Shown piece by piece: positions 1 through 9,236 of a stretch of 55,784 nucleotides of DNA. The DNA comes from Fulvimarina manganoxydans (GTDB lineage: Bacteria > Pseudomonadota > Alphaproteobacteria > Rhizobiales > Rhizobiaceae): contig NZ_FWXR01000027.1 of NCBI RefSeq assembly GCF_900176465.1, positions 1-55,784 of the forward strand. The letters are read 5' to 3'. How positions within the stretch are numbered: the first letter of the stretch is position 1; each line of letters opens with the position of its first letter. Under the pieces are notes generated by a model. The model saw only the letters and a program-made list of their open reading frames with translations, did no database searches and had not been told where the DNA came from. A program made the translations under genes and the position numbers.

Positions 1-105
1 ATGCAGGACCGTCTTGCCAAAGGCACCGCGCCCAAACGCGCCGCACCCGCCGTCAGCGGCGCCAACGCCCTTGCCCGCAAAGACGAGGATTGGGCTGAGT
101 TCTGA
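1..105 (+). CDS. Methyl-accepting chemotaxis protein, C-terminal end (partial)
   Basis: The reading frame open at the left edge ends at TGA 103-105. Its last residues are Ala/Pro-rich, then KDEDWAEF. A flexible Ala/Pro linker closed by an acidic xxWxxF peptide is typical of the C-terminal tail of many MCPs, where an NWETF-like pentapeptide tethers the CheR/CheB adaptation enzymes; DWAEF fits that role. The signalling domain itself is outside the window, so this rests on the tail alone. A terminator hairpin follows. It is the last recognisable chromosomal gene before bdhA. Confidence 0.55.
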   Translation: MQDRLAKGTAPKRAAPAVSGANALARKDEDWAEF

Positions 106-150
106 TCGTCCGAAAGGGCGCCGTTAAAAATCTCGACCAAACGAACAGCC

Positions 151-186
151 AGCGCTCGCATGGGGAGACCCATGGGGGCGCTTTTT
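151..186 (+). terminator. Rho-independent terminator after the MCP gene
   Basis: An inverted repeat pairs GCATGGG with CCCATG around a GAGA loop, flanked by GCGC on both sides, and is followed by five T (182-186). It stands 46 bp after the MCP stop. Confidence 0.65.
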
Positions 187-362
187 CATGTCGGGCGCGA
201 TCTCGATCCCCGTCCCAAACCTTACCATTCAATGAAATTTATGACGCACTGCAACGTGAGCGGTCTTGCCACCGTTCCGTATGAAACGATCTAGCCTCCA
301 TGGCAGGGGCCCCAAACGCCGCGCCGGGACCGGCGCGCCGAGGGACGAAAAGGAGTGTCATC

Positions 363-1142
363 ATGCAGCTTCAGGACAATGTCGCCATCGTCACCGGGGC
401 CTCGTCGGGCATCGGCAAGGAGATCGCCCATGCCTTTGCCAGGGAAGGCGCGAAAGTCGCGATCGCGGACATCAATATGCAGGGCGCGAACGACGTCGTC
501 TCCGAGATCGAGGCAGCGGGCGGAGCGGCTATGGCGGTGGAGATGAACGTCATGGACGAGGCGGTGGTCAATGCCGGCGTCGACGCCGTGGCCGAGCGCT
601 TCGGCCGGATCGACACGATGGTCTCCAACGCAGGCATCCAGATCGTTCATCCGATCGAGGATTTTCCATATGAGCAGTTCAAGAAGGTCGTCGACATCCA
701 TCTCGGCGGTGCCTTCCTTCTGACCAAGGCCTGCGTGAAGCACATGTATCCACGCAAATCCGGCTCGCTGATCTATATGGGCTCAGTCCATAGCCACGAG
801 GCCTCGGCCCTTAAGACCGCCTATGTCTCGGCCAAGCACGGCATTCTCGGCCTGTCCCGCGTGATGGCCAAAGAAGGCGCCAAACATGGCGTGCGATCCA
901 ACGTCATCTGCCCGGGCTTCGTGAAGACGCCGCTCGTCGAGAAGCAGATCCCCGAACAGGCCGAAAGTCTCGGAATTTCGGAACAGGAGGTCGTCGAAAA
1001 GATCATGCTTGGCGAGACGGTGGATACCGAATTCACGACCGTCCAGGACATCGCCGATGTCGCCGTCTTCCTCGCCGCCTTCAAGACGAACGCCCTGACA
1101 GGCCAGTCGATCGTCGCCAGCCATGGCTGGTATATGGGCTGA
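363..1142 (+). CDS. bdhA: 3-hydroxybutyrate dehydrogenase (SDR family)
   Basis: A 259-aa classical short-chain dehydrogenase, the usual length. It oxidises (R)-3-hydroxybutyrate to acetoacetate with NAD+ in polyhydroxybutyrate/ketone-body catabolism in the cytosol. The N-terminal cofactor motif TGASSGIG (residues 12-19), the NAG motif (SNAGIQ), a catalytic Ser in MGSVHS and the YVSAKHG Tyr-Lys pair are all visible. The C-terminal half ([23 protein letters not shown], here cut into its two parts [10 protein letters not shown] and [13 protein letters not shown]) matches the hydroxybutyrate dehydrogenase subfamily rather than FabG. The start is the ATG after GGAG (352-355). A longer reading frame from position 300 lacks this support. 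The gene stands alone before the prophage. Confidence 0.85.
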   Translation: MQLQDNVAIVTGASSGIGKEIAHAFAREGAKVAIADINMQGANDVVSEIEAAGGAAMAVEMNVMDEAVVNAGVDAVAERFGRIDTMVSNAGIQIVHPIEDFPYEQFKKVVDIHLGGAFLLTKACVKHMYPRKSGSLIYMGSVHSHEASALKTAYVSAKHGILGLSRVMAKEGAKHGVRSNVICPGFVKTPLVEKQIPEQAESLGISEQEVVEKIMLGETVDTEFTTVQDIADVAVFLAAFKTNALTGQSIVASHGWYMG

Positions 1143-1604
1143 GATCGCAGCTTTAGAGCATCTGGCGATCCCGATTGATCCCCGGATGCCCTCGCGTTCC
1201 GTGACGCCGCGCCGGGTCGCCAAAGACCGGATTCCACTTTTTCACCCGGCGCTCCAGGCGAAAGAAGAGGCAAGGGCCGCCTCTATTGCCTGCGCGCCGG
1301 GAGACTAAAGCCTCGCCAACCCGTTCGAGGCGTCGTCAGGCTGGCGCTCAAAGAGTGAAAGGACCGATGCCGTTCACACAGCTTCTATGATCGGATGCCG
1401 AGAGAACCAGGAGCAGACCGAGACGCTTTGCCGGCTGGTGCGTCGTGGATCACAGCCTTGTCGCCAAGCCCAATAGGCGAGGATGCTCTGGGCAGAGAAC
1501 CCGGGCCCTGACCCACCGAAGGGAAGACTGAACTGACGGTCGCCGACGCTTACAAGGCCATGGCTAGCCCAAATGGCCAACCGCGCCTGAAATGTCTGGG
1601 GAAT
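1143..1604. other. Intergenic stretch, no gene recognised
   Basis: 462 bp between bdhA and attL. Short open frames exist on both strands, but none has a recognisable product or good ribosome-binding site. I see no tRNA or clear terminator. Before integration this DNA would have lain just downstream of tRNA-Glu. Confidence 0.5.
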
Positions 1605-1631
1605 ATAAGGAAAGTGGTACTCCCAAGGGGA
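1605..1631. repeat. attL: 27-bp direct repeat, left copy
   Basis: Identical over 27 bp to 49629-49655. The sequence includes GGTACTCCCAAGGGGA, the complement of the last 17 nt of tRNA-Glu plus flanking bases. The left copy has no tRNA body attached, as expected for the displaced 3' end of the target gene after site-specific integration. Confidence 0.9.
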
Positions 1632-1888
1632 GTGCATGAACAGCGCATCTCAAGGCACTTCAGATGGCTAACTTTTTGCAGTGGCACGTATAGCTTTGCA
1701 TCGAACAGCAACTGGTTCGCCCATCTGATGGGAATGGGTTCCGGGTTGGGTGATGAAGCTGTGCTACCTTGTCCGGAACATGTCTGCAGACGAGGCGCTT
1801 TCAAAAATTCAATGTAGTTTACGATGATGCTTTTCTATCTTGAGGTTGTATTCTAAACTAATTCAAAGACTAACACGCTCGTCCGCCT

Positions 1889-2092
1889 TTAATGGAGTGC
1901 GCAGCGAGTCGCAAGCTGCGAATGGCTCACCCCATGAGGGCGAGCAACGGCCCAAACGCTCTCCGGGCCAGACTAGCTTCCGGCGACGATCGCCGCCTTC
2001 TCTTCTTCGCTCCAGTCGCGCCGATGTCTAGAGTCGACGAAGATCTCGAACGCCAGACCGGCTTCGCGTCAATATTATCGACATGGCACCGA
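1889..2092 (-). pseudogene. IS66-type TnpA (OrfA) relic
   Basis: On the minus strand one frame reads ...RRDWSEEEKAAIVAGS, stop, SGPESVWAVARPHGVSHSQL..., then a second stop at 1889-1891. The WSEEEKAAIVAES..PG.SV.AVARRHGVSHSQL pattern is the helix-turn-helix start of IS66 TnpA/OrfA proteins. An internal stop and a probable upstream frameshift show it is dead. No terminal repeats or tnpB/tnpC remain. It suggests that transposition shaped the left end of the prophage. The exact limits are approximate. Confidence 0.6.
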
Positions 2093-2212
2093 GCGTTTTC
2101 CTCTCTCGTCTGAAAAGACCGGAAAACTCGCCGGATACGCCGCGATCAACAAAGTTGGATAGCGTTAAACGTTCACGACTGCCTCTATAGTTAAATATCG
2201 CTCTGACGCAAA

Positions 2213-2244
2213 AGCCCGAGGCTATTTCGGAATAGCCTCGGGCT
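2213..2244 (-). terminator. Terminator for the DUF4214/lectin adhesin gene
   Basis: A perfect 14-bp inverted repeat (AGCCCGAGGCTATT and its complement) surrounds a 4-nt loop. Read on the minus strand it is followed by TTTTGCG. It lies 55 bp after the adhesin stop codon. The stem is symmetrical, so some stop of opposite-strand transcription is possible. Confidence 0.8.
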
Positions 2245-2299
2245 AGCAGTCCAAACATCACACTGACCGGCAATTCAGTCCGCCGGACCAATTAAATTT

Positions 2300-5227
2300 T
2301 TATATCACGTCATACCCATGAAAATTGGCATAAGCTTGTAGGTTGTCGACTTCCGCGATCACAAGTCCTGGCCCATAGGTATTGGAGAAGTCGTTCCAAA
2401 GCCCTGCCTTGCCGTAATCTCCCCACATACCGAGATAATTCTCGGGACCATATTCGGTCCCTACTCCGTTGCTCGGCTCACCATCGTCCCATTTTGTATA
2501 GGAGTCGTTTTTACTAACTCCATCACTTTTCGCGAATTGTTTACCCGATTCAAGTCCGTCGACCCACTTCCACGCACCTTCATTTGGATTTTGCTTACCA
2601 GCCAACCATGCAAATGCGTTTTGCGAACTGACCAATATATCCTTGACGAAATCGTTCTCTCCGTCTGCAGTTACGGTAACAAGAGCGGCTCCGGCACTCG
2701 ACGCAGCGGAAAGCGCATCTTGGAAGGAGCTAACGGTATTCAGTGCTTTATAATAGTGACCGTTTCCGTCAAATTTCAGATATCCGTCATCGCTCATTAT
2801 TTGCTCAAGCGTTCGAGCGGAAACTGTAACTGCAGCGGATGCGGAATTACCTGCGTTGCCCGCTTGATCAGTATACGCGGATCCAATAACGCCGAAGCGG
2901 ACATCTCCACGCTGCGCCGTATCATCTGCCGTGAATGTTGCGGTATAAACAAACCCATCCGCTGTTTGCATGACTTCGCTTAACGCGCCCAACGACCCTC
3001 TTCCATCAGTGACTGTGATATCTTCGCGAGCGAAATCGACAGGGCTTTCATTGAATATGAAACTAATGACTGTCTGTCCACCAGCTGTAATTACGTCATT
3101 CGCAGCGGCAATAGTTAACAGTGGCGCCGCCGCATCCACATCCACGTTCACACTGCCACCGGTACCGTCATTGCCGGCGCGGTCGGTGTAGGCTGCGTCC
3201 GCTACAGAGATCGTCGCCGCAGCATCATAGGTGTCTGCAGCTGCCCTGAAGACAGCGGTGTACACCACGGTCCCATCTGAATTGGTGGTCGGAGCACTCA
3301 GAGAGTCAGCGACGATCTCGCCGGCAACTGCCGGGACGACGATGTCGCTCGCCTCGAAACCATAAGGCGTCTCGCTGAACGTGAAGGTTAGCGTCGTCTC
3401 CTCGCCGGCTTTCAGAAGACCATCACCGTTATCGGAAACTGCAACCGTGGGCGCAGACGTGTCGTAAATGAACGTCACCGCATCACTATTTGCCGAGACG
3501 TTTCCGGCCTGGTCCGTCTGACGAGCCACGACCGTGTACTCGGTCCCGTCGACGAAGGTCGGCAGCGTAGCCGAGAACACACCATCATTGACGCTATACT
3601 CGACAGACGCATCCGACTCATTGTCCGTCAGCACGATCGGAGAAGCCGCATTCGTCACGCCTTGAACAGGGCCCGTATCCGAAACCGTAAGCGTCGGAGC
3701 GATAGGCGCCACCGCATCCACATCCACGTTCACACTGCCACCGGTACCGTCATTGCCGGCGCGGTCGGTGTAGGCTGCGTCCGCCACAGAGATCGTCGCC
3801 GCAGCATCATAGGTGTCTGCAGCTGCCCTGAAGACAGCGGTGTACACCACGGTCCCATCTGAATTGGTGGTCGGAGCACTCAGAGAGTCAGCGACGATCT
3901 CGCCGGCAACTGCCGGGACGACGATGTCGCTCGCCTCGAAACCATAAGGCGTCTCGCTGAACGTGAAGGTTAGCGTCGTCTCCTCGCCGGCTTTCAGAAG
4001 ACCATCACCGTTATCGGAAACTGCAACCGTGGGCGCAGACGTGTCGTAAATGAACGTCACCGCATCACTATTTGCCGAGACGTTTCCGGCCTGGTCCGTC
4101 TGACGAGCCACGACCGTGTACTCGGTCCCGTCGACGAAGGTCGGCAGCGTAGCCGAGAACACACCATCATTGACGCTATACTCGACAGACGCATCCGACT
4201 CATTGTCCGTCAGCACGATCGGAGAAGCCGCGTTCGTCACGCCTTGAACAGGGCCCGTATCAGAAACCGTAAGCGTCGGAGCGATAGGGGGAGTTTTGTC
4301 AAGAACAATCGTCCCACCCGAGGCGATCGCTGCATTGAAACCATCGAAGACGCGAACCGAAACGGTAATTTCACCGTCAGACAGAGCACTGATGTCAGCG
4401 ACACTGGTCCTGAGACCGTCCACTTCAACAGTTGCGCCATTCTGATCTGTGAAGGTCACGACAGCCGACTGCAAGTCGCTGTCAAGCCCATCAAGATCAA
4501 ATTTCACCGACTTGCTTTCACCTGCATTGATCAGATCGTCAGGCAGACTTAGCGCGAGGTCGTCGCCCTCATCGGCTGTGGAATCTGGATTTCCTCCAAC
4601 CGGCCCCTCATCATCTTCGACATCATCGCCGCCGCCGTCATTCACGACCAGCAGCGAGTCCCGGTTTTCTGGATCATTAATGACACCATCCACCAGGTCG
4701 GCGAGATAGGTTCGCAGCGCGGCCCCAACGGTGGAGTCCGATTCGTTCGAAGCGAGGAAGCTCCGGGCGAAGAAGCCAGCGTCAATTGAGCCGCTATCGA
4801 GCGCAGCCTTCCAGAACGCGAAGCCAGCATTGTCCGGCGCGCGACCGAGAATGTTTGAATAGAAAAGATTGACGATCTCGTCCGATGTCGGATCGGTTCC
4901 GATTCCCGGATTGACGACTGGGAACTCACTCGAATTGGTAAACGTATCGATGAGGTCGGCGAACGATTTTTCGCCAGCACTAATTGCTTCGCTCCAGAAG
5001 CGCAGACCGGCGACATCGGGCGTCCGAACAAGAAATGCTTGATAGAGCCCAATAATGGGAAGAACAACTGTTTCCAGTGTCACCGCTTCATCCGAGGAAG
5101 ACAGCGATTCCTCAAGCGCGTTCTCGCCAGATTCACCCAGTACAATGACCGCGGCATCGATTTCGCCTTGCGTGGGCTCGCGGAAGAGAATGCGATTGTA
5201 GAGTTCGATAATGAATTGCTGATCCAC
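2300..5227 (-). CDS. Large surface adhesin: DUF4214, Ig-like repeats, C-type lectin domain
   Basis: About 975 aa. Residues ~1-170 hold DUF4214-type repeats (LYNRILFREPT, LYQAFLVRTPDVAGLRFW, FYSNILGRAPDNAGFAFW), a module of alphaproteobacterial secreted surface proteins. An acidic linker follows (~200-230), then several bacterial Ig-like domains (~240-790), including two nearly identical 194-residue units. The end (~820-975) is a C-type lectin fold with KWDDGEPSN and LWNDF, the usual calcium/sugar-binding positions. There is no Sec signal peptide, so type I secretion is likely (inference). Start: I prefer GTG 5227 (VDQQFIIELYNRI), because it aligns with the N-terminus of the S-layer-like protein at 6390 and has GGAG upstream; TTG 5242 is the alternative. 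It lies inside the att sites, so it is prophage cargo. Confidence 0.8.
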   Translation of the reverse strand: MDQQFIIELYNRILFREPTQGEIDAAVIVLGESGENALEESLSSSDEAVTLETVVLPIIGLYQAFLVRTPDVAGLRFWSEAISAGEKSFADLIDTFTNSSEFPVVNPGIGTDPTSDEIVNLFYSNILGRAPDNAGFAFWKAALDSGSIDAGFFARSFLASNESDSTVGAALRTYLADLVDGVINDPENRDSLLVVNDGGGDDVEDDEGPVGGNPDSTADEGDDLALSLPDDLINAGESKSVKFDLDGLDSDLQSAVVTFTDQNGATVEVDGLRTSVADISALSDGEITVSVRVFDGFNAAIASGGTIVLDKTPPIAPTLTVSDTGPVQGVTNAASPIVLTDNESDASVEYSVNDGVFSATLPTFVDGTEYTVVARQTDQAGNVSANSDAVTFIYDTSAPTVAVSDNGDGLLKAGEETTLTFTFSETPYGFEASDIVVPAVAGEIVADSLSAPTTNSDGTVVYTAVFRAAADTYDAAATISVADAAYTDRAGNDGTGGSVNVDVDAVAPIAPTLTVSDTGPVQGVTNAASPIVLTDNESDASVEYSVNDGVFSATLPTFVDGTEYTVVARQTDQAGNVSANSDAVTFIYDTSAPTVAVSDNGDGLLKAGEETTLTFTFSETPYGFEASDIVVPAVAGEIVADSLSAPTTNSDGTVVYTAVFRAAADTYDAAATISVADAAYTDRAGNDGTGGSVNVDVDAAAPLLTIAAANDVITAGGQTVISFIFNESPVDFAREDITVTDGRGSLGALSEVMQTADGFVYTATFTADDTAQRGDVRFGVIGSAYTDQAGNAGNSASAAVTVSARTLEQIMSDDGYLKFDGNGHYYKALNTVSSFQDALSAASSAGAALVTVTADGENDFVKDILVSSQNAFAWLAGKQNPNEGAWKWVDGLESGKQFAKSDGVSKNDSYTKWDDGEPSNGVGTEYGPENYLGMWGDYGKAGLWNDFSNTYGPGLVIAEVDNLQAYANFHGYDVI
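3131..4289. repeat. 582-bp tandem duplication inside the adhesin gene
   Basis: Two in-frame copies, 3131-3712 and 3713-4289, with a period of 582 bp (194 codons). By eye only about three substitutions separate them (for example gctacagag/gccacagag, gcattcg/gcgttcg, tatccg/tatcag). Each unit encodes one pair of Ig-like domains. Such identity indicates recent duplication or ongoing recombination. Confidence 0.9.
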
Positions 5228-5420
5228 GAGACACCACTCCAACGAGCGACTAGCAAGGTTGCTAGATGCGCAATTTGACGTTGGGAGACATACTCACGAA
5301 TTGAATGCGCTCGCAATACCTAAAGTTAGCAAAACGTTAACGCCGAAAATGCAAGAAGGTGACTCTCGTGTTTCCCGCGCTCGGCGATGCGGAAAAGCCA
5401 CGACAAGACTGGCAGAAACA

Positions 5421-5447
5421 AAAAAGCCCACGCCGAAGCGCGGGCTT
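5421..5447 (-). terminator. Terminator of the tandem-HTH regulator gene
   Basis: On the minus strand, GCCCGCGC-TTCG-GCGTGGGC forms an 8-bp stem (one wobble pair) followed by TTTTTTG. It begins 30 bp beyond the regulator stop codon and separates it from the adhesin gene. Confidence 0.75.
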
Positions 5448-5476
5448 TCGAGAAAAGACATGAACGAGGAAAAGCG

Positions 5477-6139
5477 TTAGCCGGCAACGCTTTCACGCGA
5501 GACCGGCTGCTCGAACGCCAAGTGGTAGACGATCGGATCATAGGCCTGGAGAAGCCGGCGAACAAAAGGCTTAGGATCGACCCCTAGCGCCTTGGTAAAC
5601 GTGACGAAGTCTTCGGGCGGAACACGGCCGACGCCGCGCTCGATCTGCGAGACACGCGTGTAGAACTTATAGCCCATCCGGTCAGCCATATCGACCTGGG
5701 TGAGACCGGCCTCCTCGCGCACGCTCTGGATGAACTGCCCGGCCTCTTTGCGAAGGGTCTTCAAACCATCCGACGTATAGGCCGGAAGATCCCGCACCGC
5801 GCCCATCGGCTCCCGCAAATGGGTCCCGTCGTCGTCGATGTCCGCTTCGGTAAAGAGCACATCGAAGGTCAGCGGATCATAGAAACACATAAGCTTGCGC
5901 GCAAAGAAGCTTGGATCCACACCCAGCGCGGCGGAAATCACGGCATAGCGATCCGGCGCAACACGGCCGACACCCTGCTCGATCGCCGAATACTGGGTAT
6001 AATAGCGGTAACCGGCAAAGGTGCCGACGTCATGCTGCGTCAGACCCTGCCGCTCCCGCACAGACCGCATCCAGGCGCCCGCCTGCTTACGCAGTTCCTT
6101 GCTTTCGTCAGTCACCGCTCTTTGCGGGTTCGTATACAT
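5477..6139 (-). CDS. Transcription regulator with two tandem XRE-type HTH units
   Basis: About 220 aa made of an internal duplication. Unit 1 has LRKQAGAWMRSVRERQGLTQ ... YSAIEQGVGRV ... GVDPSFFARKLMCFYDP; unit 2 has LRKEAGQFIQSVREEAGLTQ ... VSQIERGVGRV ... GVDPKPFVRRLLQAYDP. Each is a cro/CI-type helix-turn-helix followed by the same GVDPxxFxRxLxxxYDP tail. A covalent dimer of HTH domains could bind an asymmetric or direct-repeat site as one chain. It is divergent from the S-layer-like gene (250 bp between), so control of that gene, itself or the adhesin is plausible (inference). ATG 6139 is chosen; ATG 6199 or 6232 would add 20-31 residues. I do not recognise a named family member. Confidence 0.75.
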   Translation of the reverse strand: MYTNPQRAVTDESKELRKQAGAWMRSVRERQGLTQHDVGTFAGYRYYTQYSAIEQGVGRVAPDRYAVISAALGVDPSFFARKLMCFYDPLTFDVLFTEADIDDDGTHLREPMGAVRDLPAYTSDGLKTLRKEAGQFIQSVREEAGLTQVDMADRMGYKFYTRVSQIERGVGRVPPEDFVTFTKALGVDPKPFVRRLLQAYDPIVYHLAFEQPVSRESVAG

Positions 6140-6263
6140 GTCTAGGCCCCTGTCATCGCCCCCCGGCAGCCGCTCGCCATGGTCCGATTGTTGTTTCATT
6201 GCCTCAGCATGTAGCACGTTCACACAACGCATGTCCAGAACACATTTTTTCTCTCATAGCATC

Positions 6264-6292
6264 TTTACCGCCATTTTTAATCAGGCTATACG
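6264..6292 (+). promoter_or_regulatory. Putative promoter of the S-layer-like gene
   Basis: TTTACC (6264-6269) and TATACG (6287-6292) are separated by 17 bp, 4/6 matches each to sigma-70 boxes. The start would be near 6299, giving a ~90-nt leader that contains a CCCCG...CGGGG pair and GAGAGGA before the ATG. Long, structured leaders are common on highly expressed S-layer messages. Confidence 0.4.
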
Positions 6293-6389
6293 GCTTCCCG
6301 GACAGCGTGGGGGACGCTTCATTTTCCCCGCTGCTCGACATGCCTCGGCAAGACCCGGGGAAATGGCAAGCCACTTTTGAGAGGACCTC

Positions 6390-9197
6390 ATGGCTACCGC
6401 ACAAGAAACCATCGCAATTTATAACGCTGTCCTGCAGCGCGCCCCGACCGACGCCGAGCTGGCGTCCTTCGTTGCCAACAGCCAAACGGCGCAGAACGAG
6501 CAGACCCAGATCGACCTTCTGGTGAACTCTTCGGAAGCCAACGACTTCGTCGCGCCGATCGTCCGACTTTATCAGGCGACCTTCGGCCGCGTGCCGGATG
6601 CCCAGGGCCTCGACTTCTGGACGGATTTCCTCCGCGCCCAGGCATCCGACGGCATGAGCACCTTCGACGTTTTGACGACGATCAATGCCGGTTTCGCCCA
6701 GTCAAGCGAGTTCGCGACGCTTTATCCGACCGCTGCAGAAGACGGCATCGTGACGGAAGAGTTCCTTAACGATCTCTACCAGAACACCTTCCAGCGCGAC
6801 CCGACCGATGCTGACATTGAGTTTTATGTCGGCAAGACGATTGCTTCGACGCTCTCCGCATTCGCGCAGTCGTCCGAGACGATCAATGACTTCGGTCCGT
6901 ACGTCAATCTGTTCCTGAACAAGGCTGCCAACGGCAACCAGGACTATGAGCAGAGCCTGCTCGACGCCAATGATGACGGTCAGGTCAACCAGGCTGATGT
7001 CGATGCCGTTGGTGGTGGAACGACTACGCCCGGCGGGCAGATCACGCTGACGGCGAACGCTGACGGCCCCGGCGCGACAGCTCCCGCGGTCGACACGAAC
7101 GGTACTGCCGGAAACGACGTCTACAATGCCGTTTCCGATGCTGCTGGCGGGACAACGACGCTGACAACGGCTGACATCATCGATGGCAAGGGCGGTACTG
7201 ACACGCTCAACGTCCGTGTTGTCGACAATGCGGGTGGTGGTACGTCTGTTGCTCCGCAGATTTCGAACGTCGAAGTTTTTAATATCACGAATCTTGATAC
7301 GACGGCGGCGAATTTCTACGCACTGAACTTCGGCACGATCACTGGCGAGCAGCAGGTCTGGTCGGTAAATTCTGCCGCTGGTTCAGCGACACGCGCTGTA
7401 GCTGTTGATGCTGGCACGACTGCTGGTCTCGACGGTGCTCAGGGCACGTTCGGCGTGAACTATAAGGGCGACACCGATCGTACTGGCACGTCCGATGCAT
7501 TCTCGCTTGCCGTGAAGGGTGCGGGCACCGCGGCTACGGCGGCCAATTTTACTCTCAACAATGGTACTTTCGCCGCTATCGACAATACCTTCGAAGTTGC
7601 GAACGTCGTCGCATCCGGCGCTGCTTCGAACATTACGATCAACGCTGGCACTGGCGCCAACGGCCTGCGTGCTCTTAATGCTTCTGGCGACGTAGCAGCT
7701 AATGCTGCCGGCTACGGTTTGACCATCGCTGATGCAGGTTCTGCGACCTCGCTGGCCACTGTCGACGCTTCGGGCCTCACCGGTACTGGTGGCATCAACA
7801 TCAATGCAGCAACGAGCACGTCTACTGCCTTCTCTTTCAAGGGTAGCGCGGTTGCTGACCGTGTGGTGCTGAACGGCGGGGTCCTGAACGCTACGAACAC
7901 CGTTTCGGTGGACGGTGGTGAGGGTAAGGACACACTGGCGGTGGGAACAACCACCGATTTCACTGGAACCGGTGCCGCCACTCTCCGCACGACGGTGAAT
8001 ACGAAGGCAGCTGGCATCGAGGTTCTAGAAGCGGCTGCAACTGATTTCCGTGCCCTGAAAGCAAACGACTTTACCACTATCAACGAGTTTGCTTTCACAG
8101 CAAACAGCACTGGTATTGATGGCGCAGCTGCGACCAACGATGGTGCTGATGCACTTGTAATCACCGGCATTGAGACCGCGGATTCTTTCCGCTTCGCTTC
8201 TACGATCGTCGGTGGCGCAGGTAACACCTCTGGCAATGGTGGCGACGCCGTTGAACTTACGCCTGCTTCCAACGGTCCGGCTGATGTTGCAAACGTCGTA
8301 TTGACCGGGGCTTCGTTGACCGGTGGAGCGACAGGCACAGGAATGGCCGGTTATGGCCTGAACGCTGGTCAGTTTGAAACGGTGAACATCACTTCCAGCG
8401 GACTGACCGCCGCGGCAACCAACACCCTTGCTAGTGGCACGCCGACAGGCGCTGGCACTGCAGCCTCCGGCTTGCTCGTCAACACCAATGGTGTCGTAAA
8501 CGTCACCGGCGCGAACGACCTGGTACTCACCGTTCAGTCGGTCAACCCAACTGCCGGCGGTGTCCAGTTCAAGGCGGGCGACTTCACGGGTAAGCTGAAT
8601 GTTACCACCACGTCTGGCAATGATGCGATCATTGGCGGCAAGGGCAACGACATCATCAACTCCGGCGCAGGCCAGGATTCGATCGATCTGTCCGCCGGCG
8701 GCCAGGACATCATCCGCTTCGGTCAGACGGCTTCGGCCGATCGTGATACCATCACCGGCTTCCAGGCTGGCGCTGGTGGCGATGTTCTTGACGTCGCGGC
8801 CGCAACGTTCGCTTTGAGCGGCGGCACCGATGAGGTCCCGGCAACGGACTATCAGGAGTACACTGGCACGGCGAATGGTTATACGCTGGACGCAACGAAG
8901 GACGTGTTCGAGTTTAACTTTGACGCCGCCAATAACGGTGCCAACCTCGCCAACGCGACGAATGGTTCTGAGCTTCTGAAGGCGATCGCCAACCAGGGCT
9001 CCACCATTTCGGGGCTGACGGCTACGGCGAGCGATACCGGACACATCGTAGCCTATGACAATGGCAACGCATATGTGTACTATTTCGATGCAGCAGCAAA
9101 TGGTGCAAACACTGACGTCGAAGCGGCTGACATCCAGCTGATCGGCACGCTGAATGGCATTGAAGTTGGTGCGCTGACGCACGACAACTTCGCATAA
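6390..9197 (+). CDS. RsaA-like S-layer/RTX surface protein with DUF4214 N-terminus
   Basis: 935 aa. Residues ~1-175 carry DUF4214 repeats (IYNAVLQRAPTDAEL, LYQATFGRVPDAQGLDFW, LYQNTFQRDPTDADIEFY). At ~190-205 DANDDGQVNQADVDAV looks like an EF-hand/dockerin-type calcium loop. The long middle is Ala/Thr/Gly/Asn-rich beta-repeat sequence like Caulobacter RsaA. At ~742-775 GNDAIIGGKGNDIINSGAGQ is an RTX nonapeptide calcium-binding region, followed by the C-terminal segment expected to hold the type I secretion signal. I see no cysteine and no Sec signal peptide, both typical of the class. No type I secretion genes are in the window. GCT/GGT-rich codon use differs from the phage genes beside it. 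It probably forms or decorates a surface layer. Confidence 0.8.
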   Translation: MATAQETIAIYNAVLQRAPTDAELASFVANSQTAQNEQTQIDLLVNSSEANDFVAPIVRLYQATFGRVPDAQGLDFWTDFLRAQASDGMSTFDVLTTINAGFAQSSEFATLYPTAAEDGIVTEEFLNDLYQNTFQRDPTDADIEFYVGKTIASTLSAFAQSSETINDFGPYVNLFLNKAANGNQDYEQSLLDANDDGQVNQADVDAVGGGTTTPGGQITLTANADGPGATAPAVDTNGTAGNDVYNAVSDAAGGTTTLTTADIIDGKGGTDTLNVRVVDNAGGGTSVAPQISNVEVFNITNLDTTAANFYALNFGTITGEQQVWSVNSAAGSATRAVAVDAGTTAGLDGAQGTFGVNYKGDTDRTGTSDAFSLAVKGAGTAATAANFTLNNGTFAAIDNTFEVANVVASGAASNITINAGTGANGLRALNASGDVAANAAGYGLTIADAGSATSLATVDASGLTGTGGININAATSTSTAFSFKGSAVADRVVLNGGVLNATNTVSVDGGEGKDTLAVGTTTDFTGTGAATLRTTVNTKAAGIEVLEAAATDFRALKANDFTTINEFAFTANSTGIDGAAATNDGADALVITGIETADSFRFASTIVGGAGNTSGNGGDAVELTPASNGPADVANVVLTGASLTGGATGTGMAGYGLNAGQFETVNITSSGLTAAATNTLASGTPTGAGTAASGLLVNTNGVVNVTGANDLVLTVQSVNPTAGGVQFKAGDFTGKLNVTTTSGNDAIIGGKGNDIINSGAGQDSIDLSAGGQDIIRFGQTASADRDTITGFQAGAGGDVLDVAAATFALSGGTDEVPATDYQEYTGTANGYTLDATKDVFEFNFDAANNGANLANATNGSELLKAIANQGSTISGLTATASDTGHIVAYDNGNAYVYYFDAAANGANTDVEAADIQLIGTLNGIEVGALTHDNFA

Positions 9198-9236
9198 GCT
9201 ATATCTGGCTTAATGCCGGACGCGAAGCGATAATAG

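Noticed and set aside
2300-2800. C-type lectin domain as the variable protein of a diversity-generating retroelement
   Set aside because: No reverse transcriptase gene or template repeat is present in the window.
8025-9182. 385-aa minus-strand frame opposite the S-layer-like gene
   Set aside because: A shadow of a repetitive coding sequence; composition is Val/Arg/Gly-skewed and no motif or start signal is present.
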